NCBI RefSeq assembly: GCF_000178995.1
Contig: NZ_ADVZ01000004.1
Span: 248,001 to 312,000, forward strand
DNA: 64,000 nucleotides
Reading direction: 5' to 3'
Source of the DNA: Afipia sp. 1NLS2
GTDB taxonomy: Bacteria > Pseudomonadota > Alphaproteobacteria > Rhizobiales > Xanthobacteraceae
Part shown: piece after piece, positions 7,352-13,762 of the stretch
Position numbering within the stretch: position 1 is the stretch's first letter
How the letters are laid out: each line of letters starts with the position of its first letter
The notes under the pieces: model-generated
Database searches by the model: none
What the model saw: the letters and a program-made list of their open reading frames with translations, nothing else
Told to the model about the DNA's origin: nothing
Program-made: the position numbers and the translations under genes

Positions 7352-9079
7352 ATGGCGCTGCGCACGGTCGATACCGACATCCTGATCCTCGGCTCCGGCG
7401 GAGCTGGGCTTTTTGCAGCACTTCACGCCAAGAAAGCTGCGCCGCATCTCGACGTCACCGTCGCGGTGAAGGGGCTGCTCGGCAAATGCGGCTGCACCCG
7501 CATGGTGCAGGGCGGCTACAACGTCGCGCTCGCGCCGGGCGACTCGGTCGAACGTCATTTCATGGACACGATCGAGGGCGGCAAGTGGCTTAACAATCAG
7601 GATCTCGCCTGGAAACTCGTCGTCGAAGCGCAAATCCGCATCCGCGAGCTTGAGAACGAACTCGGCTGCTTCTTCGACCGCAATCCCGACGGCAGCGTTC
7701 ACCAGAAGGCGTTCGCGGGGCAGACCTTCGACCGCACCGTGCACAAGGGAGACCTCACCGGCATCGAGATCATCAACCGGCTGTCCGAGCAGATCTGGCG
7801 GCGCGATGTGAAGCGCATGGAAGACCATCGCGCGCTGGATCTCATTCCGTCGGCGGATGGTTCGGGCCTCGCGGGGGTGCTGATGCTCGACATGCGCAGC
7901 GGCGAGCCGTTGCTTGTTCGCGCCAAGGCAACGCTGCTTGCGACCGGCGGCGGGCCGACGATGTACAAGTACCATACGCCGTCCGGCGACAAGACCTGCG
8001 ATGGCCTGGCGATGGCGATGCGCGCGGGGCTGTCGCTGCGCGATCTCGAAATGGTGCAATTCCATCCCACCGGTCTCCTTGCGGGCGCGGGCACGCGCAT
8101 GACTGGCACGGTACTGGAGGAAGGCCTGCGCGGCGCAGGCGGGCAGTTGCTGGATTCGCGCGGCGAACGCTTCATGTTCGATTACGACGAGCGCGGCGAA
8201 CGTGCCACGCGCGACATCGTCAGCCGCTCGATCATGTACCAGATCCGCAAGGGTCACGCGACCAAGCACGGCGGCGTGCACATCAAGATGAGCCATCTCG
8301 GACCGGATCACGTGCGCCGCACCTTCAAGGGCATGGTCGAGCGCTGTGCCGATTGCGGCTTCGACCTCGCGGGCGGCCTCGTCGAGGTGATTCCGACCGC
8401 ACACTACATGATGGGCGGCGTGGTGTTCGATCTCGATTGCAGCACCGCGATGCCGCGTTTGTTCGCGGCCGGAGAAGACACCGGCGGCGTGCACGGCGCC
8501 AACCGTCTCGGCGGCAATGGCGTTGCCAACTCCACGGTGTTCGGCGGCGTGGCCGGCGATGCGATGGCGCGCGCGGTCGCGAAGGAAGGCGCCTTTGCCG
8601 ATCCGGATCAGTCCGTGATCGACGCATCGCTCGATCGCGCATTCTCGCCGCTCGGCAAGCCGTCAGGCGATCTCGCCGAGATGCGGGAGGCGCTGATGGA
8701 CATCATGTGGAACGATGTCGGCATCCTGCGCACGGGCGAAGGACTCGCACGCGGCGCTGCGGCGCTGGAAGATCTCGCGGGGCAGGTGGCGCGGGTCGGC
8801 GTGGCCGATGGTGACCGCCGCTACAACCTGACGTGGATGGACCGGCTTAATCTGGAAAACCTCGTGCAGGTCAGTCGCGGAATCTGTGCGGCGGCGACGG
8901 CGCGCACCGACAGCCGCGGTGCACATTTCCGTGAAGATTATCCGTCCACGTCCGACCTTACGACCTCCCACTACACCGTTGTGCGGATGCAGGGCGGCGA
9001 GATCGACATTTCCACCGCGCCAGTGGCGTTTACCCGCGTAAAACCGGGCGAAACCCTGCTTTCGGAGGCGGCGGAATAG
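7352..9079 (+). CDS. Succinate dehydrogenase/fumarate reductase-like flavoprotein subunit
   Basis: A 575-residue FAD protein with GSGGAGLFAAL at the N-terminus, the capping-domain motif QFHPTG, the catalytic-Arg region TRDIVSRS, IPTAHYMMGG and GANRLGGN. By eye against E. coli SdhA, the His that binds FAD covalently (SHT) is Cys here (GCTRMVQGG). The substrate-contacting Thr of TEGCRGEGG is Glu (EEGLRGAGG). FAD is therefore probably non-covalent and the substrate pocket altered. It oxidises a saturated acid or reduces the unsaturated one, with electrons passing through the iron-sulfur subunit. It is the last gene before the suyA promoter. Confidence 0.87.
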   Translation: MALRTVDTDILILGSGGAGLFAALHAKKAAPHLDVTVAVKGLLGKCGCTRMVQGGYNVALAPGDSVERHFMDTIEGGKWLNNQDLAWKLVVEAQIRIRELENELGCFFDRNPDGSVHQKAFAGQTFDRTVHKGDLTGIEIINRLSEQIWRRDVKRMEDHRALDLIPSADGSGLAGVLMLDMRSGEPLLVRAKATLLATGGGPTMYKYHTPSGDKTCDGLAMAMRAGLSLRDLEMVQFHPTGLLAGAGTRMTGTVLEEGLRGAGGQLLDSRGERFMFDYDERGERATRDIVSRSIMYQIRKGHATKHGGVHIKMSHLGPDHVRRTFKGMVERCADCGFDLAGGLVEVIPTAHYMMGGVVFDLDCSTAMPRLFAAGEDTGGVHGANRLGGNGVANSTVFGGVAGDAMARAVAKEGAFADPDQSVIDASLDRAFSPLGKPSGDLAEMREALMDIMWNDVGILRTGEGLARGAAALEDLAGQVARVGVADGDRRYNLTWMDRLNLENLVQVSRGICAAATARTDSRGAHFREDYPSTSDLTTSHYTVVRMQGGEIDISTAPVAFTRVKPGETLLSEAAE

Positions 9080-9090
9080 AGCGGTTCTGC

Positions 9091-9118
9091 TTGACCTAGA
9101 TATTTGTTATCTTATACA
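9091..9118 (+). promoter_or_regulatory. Sigma-70-like promoter of suyA
   Basis: TTGACC (9091-9096) and TATACA (9113-9118) are separated by 16 bases, in the 85-base gap between the flavoprotein gene and suyA. The palindrome at 9110-9121 covers the -10 element, as expected for a repressor site. Confidence 0.55.
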
Positions 9119-9121
9119 AGA
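9110..9121 (-). promoter_or_regulatory. Putative GntR operator, site 2
   Basis: On the reverse strand TCTTGTATAAGA differs by one base from the palindrome TCTTATATAAGA and matches site 1 (1351-1362). It overlaps the -10 of the suyA promoter. The shared site links the importer/SDH/fumarase operon with suyAB-slcC-comC. Confidence 0.58.
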
Positions 9122-9164
9122 CTTGGGACCTGAGACCCATTCAGACGAGCAGGGAGAAAGAAGA

Positions 9165-9491
9165 ATGAATGCTCCGGTAGCGGCGTCAGCCGCCAAAGAC
9201 AAACCGAACATGCCGCACGTGCTGGCCCACAGCCCGAAGGACAATGTTGCGGTCGTTGTCGTCGAGGACCTGAAGGCCGGCACCAAGGCATTCGGCGTCA
9301 TCACCGAGAACGACACGACGTTCACCATCGACGTGAAGGACGATATTCCGATTGGCCATAAGGTGGCGCTGGTCGACCTCAAGAAGGGCGACACCGTCAT
9401 CAAGTACGGTCAGGACGTCGGCAAGATGGTCGGCGATGGGCCGAAGGGCCGTCACGTCCATATTCACAATCACAAGACCAAGCGTTGGTGA
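9165..9491 (+). CDS. suyA: Sulfolactate sulfo-lyase, small subunit
   Basis: A 108-residue SAF-domain protein resembling the N-terminal part of altronate/galactarate dehydratases. The C-terminal [12 protein letters not shown] is typical of SuyA/UxaA-N proteins. With SuyB it splits (R)-3-sulfolactate into pyruvate and sulfite in the cytoplasm. GGGAG lies about nine bases before ATG 9165. Pairing with the large subunit and with slcC and comC favours sulfolactate over altronate, which would come with uxa/uxu genes. Confidence 0.85.
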   Translation: MNAPVAASAAKDKPNMPHVLAHSPKDNVAVVVVEDLKAGTKAFGVITENDTTFTIDVKDDIPIGHKVALVDLKKGDTVIKYGQDVGKMVGDGPKGRHVHIHNHKTKRW

Positions 9492-9501
9492 GGGCGAGAA
9501 C

Positions 9502-10773
9502 ATGTCACTCGGTAATATCGTTGAAATGAAGTCGCCTTTTCCGGGCACCGCGACGGATCAGTTGACGACGAAGATTTCGCCAAATACCCGCGCTTCGAAG
9601 GATTTCAAGAACGCGAAGTTCTGGGGCTGGCGGCGTGAAAACGGCCGCGTCGGCGTCCGCAACCACGTTCTCATCCTGCCGCTCGACGATCTGTCGAACG
9701 CATCCTGCGAAGCGGTCGCCAACAATATCAAGGGCACCATCGCGATCCCGCACTCCTACGGCCGTCTGCAATTCGGTGAAGATCTCGAATTGCACTTCCG
9801 TACCCTGATCGGCACCGGCTCGAATCCGAACGTTGCCGCCGTGGTCGTGATCGGCATCGAGGAAGGCTGGACCAGCCGCGTCGTCGAAGGCATCGCCAAG
9901 ACCGGCAAGCCGGTCGTCGGCTTCGGCATCGAAACCCATGGCGACATCGCTACCATCGCGAAGGCGAGCTATCAGGCGAAGCGCTTCGTGCAGTGGGCGA
10001 CCGAGCTGCGGCGCGAGGAATGCTCGATTTCGGAACTGTGGGTCTCGACCAAGTGCGGCGAGTCCGACACCACCACGGGTCTGTCGTCATGCCCCACCGT
10101 CGGTAACATGTACGACAAGCTGATCCCGCAGGGCATCTACGGCGTGTTCGGTGAAACGTCGGAAATCACCGGCGCCGAGCATCTGTGCAAGGAGCGCGCG
10201 GCGTCTCCGGAGATCGCGGACAAATGGTACAAGATGTGGAAGGCGTACCAGGACGACGTGATCGAAGCGCACAAGACCGACGACCTCTCCGATTCTCAGC
10301 CGACCAAGGGCAACATCGCTGGCGGTCTGTCGAGCATCGAGGAGAAGGCGCTCGGCAACCTCGAGAAGATCGGCCACAAGTCGAAATTCATCGATGCGCT
10401 GGAACCCGCTGAAGCCCCGGCCAAGGGCCCCGGCCTCTATTACATGGACACGTCCTCGGCGGCTGCCGAATGCGTGACGCTGATGGCTGCAGCGGGTTAC
10501 GTGATCCACACGTTCCCGACGGGCCAAGGCAATGTCATCGGTAATCCGATCGTGCCGGTCATCAAGATCAGCGGTAATCCGAAGACCGTGCGCACCATGG
10601 GCGAGCACATCGACGTCGATGTGAGCGGCGTGCTGCGCCGGGACATGACGCTGGATCAGGCCGGTGACGCGCTCATCGACATGATCTCGCGCACCGCGAA
10701 CGGCCGCCTCACAGCGTCGGAATCGCTCGGTCATCGCGAATTCGTGCTGACCAAGCTGTATCGCAGCGCCTAA
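9502..10773 (+). CDS. suyB: Sulfolactate sulfo-lyase, large subunit
   Basis: A 423-residue protein of the altronate-dehydratase C-terminal family. Recognisable segments are [13 protein letters not shown] at the N-terminus, the Cys-containing [11 protein letters not shown] and SSCPTVGNM, and [21 protein letters not shown]. It forms the catalytic metal-dependent part of the (R)-sulfolactate lyase with SuyA. The ATG at 9502 is preceded by GAGGGCGAG and lies ten bases after suyA. A strong intrinsic terminator directly follows. Confidence 0.87.
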   Translation: MSLGNIVEMKSPFPGTATDQLTTKISPNTRASKDFKNAKFWGWRRENGRVGVRNHVLILPLDDLSNASCEAVANNIKGTIAIPHSYGRLQFGEDLELHFRTLIGTGSNPNVAAVVVIGIEEGWTSRVVEGIAKTGKPVVGFGIETHGDIATIAKASYQAKRFVQWATELRREECSISELWVSTKCGESDTTTGLSSCPTVGNMYDKLIPQGIYGVFGETSEITGAEHLCKERAASPEIADKWYKMWKAYQDDVIEAHKTDDLSDSQPTKGNIAGGLSSIEEKALGNLEKIGHKSKFIDALEPAEAPAKGPGLYYMDTSSAAAECVTLMAAAGYVIHTFPTGQGNVIGNPIVPVIKISGNPKTVRTMGEHIDVDVSGVLRRDMTLDQAGDALIDMISRTANGRLTASESLGHREFVLTKLYRSA

Positions 10774-10781
10774 ACGGCACA

Positions 10782-10817
10782 GGCGGGCGGCGCGATTGCG
10801 CCGTCCGCTGTTTTTTT
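10782..10817 (+). terminator. Intrinsic terminator between suyB and slcC
   Basis: A 12-bp GC-rich stem (10782-10793 with 10798-10809, loop GATT) is followed by seven T. It ends 20 bases before the slcC GTG, so slcC-comC-gntR must be read by partial read-through or a nearby start. Confidence 0.85.
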
Positions 10818-10837
10818 ATTTTTGGAATGAGGGCCGC

Positions 10838-11758
10838 GTGTCTGACATCGTTATTTGCGAATTCATGGACGAGGCGGCAATCACCGAAGGGTTGCGCGGT
10901 TTCGATTATTTCTACGACCCCAATCTCGTCGATCATCCGAATGACTTGAATGCCCGCCTCAAGGATGCACGCGCGATCATCGTGCGCAACCGCACGCAGG
11001 TGCGCGGCGCACTGCTGGATGCAGCGCCGAAGCTGAAGGCCGTCGGCCGGCTTGGCGTCGGGCTCGATAATATCGATCTGGAAGCCTGTGCGAAGCGCAA
11101 CATCGCGGTGTTGCCGGCTTCGGGCGCGAACGATCTTTCGGTGGCCGAATATGTCATCACGAGTGCGATGATGCTGTTGCGCGGCGCCTATATGGCGACG
11201 GGAAGCGTCGTCGCCGGCAAGTGGCCGCGCAATACGCTGATCGGCCGCGAGATTTCCGACAAGGTGATGGGGCTCGTCGGGTTCGGCTCCATCGCGCGCC
11301 TCACCGCGAAACTTGCGGCGGCGATGGGCATGAAGGTGGTCGCGTTCGATCCACTGGTGGACGATGCGGCGTTTACCCAGGCCGGTGTGCAACGCCAGAC
11401 GCTGGAGAGTTTGCTGGCGCTGTCCGATGTCGTCAGCCTGCATGTGCCGCTCAACGACAAGACCCGCAACATGATTGATACGTCCGCGCTGTCGCGGATG
11501 CGCTCGGATGCCATCCTGATCAATGCCGCCCGGGGCGGTGTGGTGGACGAAGCGGCCGTGGCGGCAGCGCTTAAGGCGAAGAAACTCGGCGGCGCCGCGC
11601 TCGATGTGTTCGTGGAAGAACCGCTCAAGTCGGGCGGCATCTTTGCGGATGTGCCGAATCTGATCCTGACGCCGCACATTGCCGGCGTCACTGTGGAATC
11701 CAACACGCGGGTGTCCTGGGTCACGGTCGAGAACGTCAAGAAGGTTCTGAACGCATGA
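10838..11758 (+). CDS. slcC: (S)-sulfolactate dehydrogenase, D-2-hydroxyacid dehydrogenase family
   Basis: A 306-residue NAD-dependent 2-hydroxyacid dehydrogenase of the phosphoglycerate-dehydrogenase type: GRLGVGLDNID, nucleotide-binding GLVGFGSIAR, and the catalytic Arg/Glu/His region with NAARGGVVDE and LTPHIAGVT. Next to suyAB and comC it matches SlcC, which interconverts (S)-sulfolactate and sulfopyruvate. With ComC it racemises sulfolactate to the (R) form used by SuyAB. The start is GTG 10838; the stop overlaps comC by four bases (ATGA). Confidence 0.82.
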   Translation: MSDIVICEFMDEAAITEGLRGFDYFYDPNLVDHPNDLNARLKDARAIIVRNRTQVRGALLDAAPKLKAVGRLGVGLDNIDLEACAKRNIAVLPASGANDLSVAEYVITSAMMLLRGAYMATGSVVAGKWPRNTLIGREISDKVMGLVGFGSIARLTAKLAAAMGMKVVAFDPLVDDAAFTQAGVQRQTLESLLALSDVVSLHVPLNDKTRNMIDTSALSRMRSDAILINAARGGVVDEAAVAAALKAKKLGGAALDVFVEEPLKSGGIFADVPNLILTPHIAGVTVESNTRVSWVTVENVKKVLNA

Positions 11759-12762
11759 GCACGCAGTCTCTCGCCGATCTCACCAAGCGCGTCGCGGGCA
11801 CGTTCATCGCCCATGGCTGCAGTGACGAGGCGGCCGCGTCGGTGGCGTGTGCGCTGGTGACTGCGGAAGCCGACGGCCTCAAGGGCCATGGCCTGTCACG
11901 CGTGCCCACGTATCTCGCCATGGTGAAAAGCGGCAAGATTGACGGCAAGGCGAAGCCGAAATCTTCGAATCCGCGCCCCAGCATTCTGGCGATCGATGCG
12001 GCGAAGGGATTTGCCTATCCTGCCATCGACCTCGCACTCGCGGAATTGCCTGCGCTTGCGACAAAGCAAGGCATCGCAGTCGCGGCCATCGGCAATTCCA
12101 ATCATTGCGGTGCCGCCGGTCTGCCGTGCGAGGCGCTGGCGAAGAAGGGACTGGTCGCGCTCCTGTTTGCGAATACGCCGAGCGCCATGGCTCCTTGGGG
12201 CGGGCGCGAGCCGGTGTTCGGCACCAACCCGATTGCCTTCGCAGCACCGATCGATGGCCGTGAACCGGCGGTGGTGGATCTTGCACTGTCGAAGGTCGCG
12301 CGCGGACCGATCGTCGCCGCCAAGCAGAAGGGCGAGAGTATCCCTGAAGGCTGGGCGCTCGATGCCGACGGACAGGTGACAACCGATCCGGTCAAGGCGC
12401 TGCAAGGCACGATGATCCCGCTGGGCGATGCCAAGGGTGCGGCGCTGGCCTTCATGGTTGAAGTTCTGGCGGCCTGTATCCCCGGAGCCAATCTGGCATT
12501 CGAAGCTTCCTCTTTCCTCGACGACAAGGGCGGCCCGCCGCTCACCGGACAGTTGTTGCTCGCCATCGATCCTGCGGGATTCGGGCACGGACGGTTCGGA
12601 GAACGGATGGCGACGCTGGTCGCGGCGATCGAGCGTCAGCAGGGGGCGCGCATCTCGGGCGGGCGGCGGCTTGCGAATCGGGCCAAGGCCGCCCGTGACG
12701 GGCTGGCTGTTTCGCCGGAAATCGAATCGGTTTTGAAGGAGACGGCATCCGTCAAGGCTTGA
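11755..12762 (+). CDS. comC: (R)-sulfolactate dehydrogenase, malate/L-lactate dehydrogenase (Ldh_2) family
   Basis: A 335-residue member of the non-Rossmann malate/L-sulfolactate dehydrogenase family: GHGLSRVPTYL, the catalytic-His segment IGNSNHCGAAG, TPSAMAPWGG and GTNPIAFA are family hallmarks. ComC reduces sulfopyruvate to (R)-sulfolactate or runs in reverse. The overlap with slcC supports the paired racemase function described for Chromohalobacter. Related enzymes act on ureidoglycolate or malate, but the neighbourhood supports sulfolactate. Confidence 0.83.
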   Translation: MSTQSLADLTKRVAGTFIAHGCSDEAAASVACALVTAEADGLKGHGLSRVPTYLAMVKSGKIDGKAKPKSSNPRPSILAIDAAKGFAYPAIDLALAELPALATKQGIAVAAIGNSNHCGAAGLPCEALAKKGLVALLFANTPSAMAPWGGREPVFGTNPIAFAAPIDGREPAVVDLALSKVARGPIVAAKQKGESIPEGWALDADGQVTTDPVKALQGTMIPLGDAKGAALAFMVEVLAACIPGANLAFEASSFLDDKGGPPLTGQLLLAIDPAGFGHGRFGERMATLVAAIERQQGARISGGRRLANRAKAARDGLAVSPEIESVLKETASVKA

Positions 12763-12870
12763 TGGGTTATTTGGTTGTGCGTAGCCGCTCGAGCGGGCGG
12801 GAAGGGCTTCGGTCCCGCGACGGCTTCTGTTACTTATCGTCTTGAATCGTTTGTAACGGCGAAGGATCTG

Positions 12871-13617
12871 GTGAGCAACGAAACGACAGTGTCAGGCGGT
12901 CATACCGAATACCTTCCCCTGTACGCGCAGGTGAAGACGCTGCTTGTCAAGCGTATCGGCGCCGGAAGCTGGAAGCCGGGTCAGATGCTTCCGAGCGAGT
13001 ATGAACTCGCCGCCGAGTACAATGTCAGCCAGGGCACCGTGCGCAAGGCGCTGAACGCGCTGGAAGCCGATCGCATGATCGTGCGGCGGCAAGGCGTCGG
13101 CACTTTCGTCGCGCGCCATTCCCGTGATCGCGCGCTGTATCAGTTCTTCCGCATGGTCGGGCCGGACGGCAGTCGGATCATTCCCGCGAGCGTGGTGCTG
13201 TCGCAACGTATCCAGCGCGCGACGCGCGATCAGGCAGCGGATCTGGGCGTCGATTCATCGGCCATGCTTCACGCGATTACCCGCGTGCGCAGTCTCAACG
13301 GCAAGCCTGCGATTTTCGAACGGATCTACGTGCCGGTGGATGTAATGCCCGATCTCTCCGTCGAGGCGCATACCCAGATGGATGAGGAAATGTACGTCAT
13401 CTATCAGGAGAGATTCGGTATTAGCATTGTCCGCGTCATCGAGCGGCTGGCCGCTGTCGCCGCGACTGCGGAGGAGGCAAAAAGGCTAGGCCTGAAGGCC
13501 GGGACGCCGTTGCTGGAAGTCCATCGCATCGCGACCGATGTTGGTGGCCAGCCGGTGGAATTGCGCATCAGCCGCTGCGACACCCGCCGCTGCCGTTACG
13601 CCGCGGAAGTGCTTTAA
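12871..13617 (+). CDS. GntR-family regulator with UTRA ligand domain
   Basis: A 248-residue HutC/FarR-type regulator with an N-terminal winged helix (PLYAQVKTLL, LPSEYELAAEYNVSQGTVRKAL, GVGTFVA) and a C-terminal UTRA domain that senses a small ligand. GTG 12871 follows AAGGA. It lies 108 bases after comC and probably represses the importer and suy promoters via the TCTTATATAAGA-like palindromes; the ligand would be the sulfonate or sulfolactate. No such palindrome was found directly before its own start, so autoregulation is not evident. Confidence 0.85.
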   Translation: MSNETTVSGGHTEYLPLYAQVKTLLVKRIGAGSWKPGQMLPSEYELAAEYNVSQGTVRKALNALEADRMIVRRQGVGTFVARHSRDRALYQFFRMVGPDGSRIIPASVVLSQRIQRATRDQAADLGVDSSAMLHAITRVRSLNGKPAIFERIYVPVDVMPDLSVEAHTQMDEEMYVIYQERFGISIVRVIERLAAVAATAEEAKRLGLKAGTPLLEVHRIATDVGGQPVELRISRCDTRRCRYAAEVL

Positions 13618-13762
13618 CCGCCCTGTAGAGCAGCCAACTTTACATACACTTCAACCCTCATTAGAGGGAAAGCCTTAACCGTCATCGGCAATGCCTGTTT
13701 TTGGGTACGGTTTAACGGCTCGCTAACCGCTCCTGCTAACGTGATTTCCACTTGGTCTCGGT

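Noticed and set aside
6698-8494. Long reverse-strand open frame of nearly 600 codons opposite the fumarase beta and flavoprotein genes
   Set aside because: Its translation is His/Arg/Asp-rich with no domain and mirrors the coding frame of conserved enzymes, a GC-rich shadow. The same applies to the reverse frame at 28281-29882.
4433-9079. Housekeeping succinate dehydrogenase and fumarase
   Set aside because: Gene order, embedding in a sulfonate regulon, loss of the FAD-linking His and the changed substrate residues argue for a specialised paralogue.
9165-10773. Altronate or galactarate dehydratase (UxaA/GarD)
   Set aside because: It is split into small and large subunits and lies with slcC and comC, with no hexuronate genes nearby.
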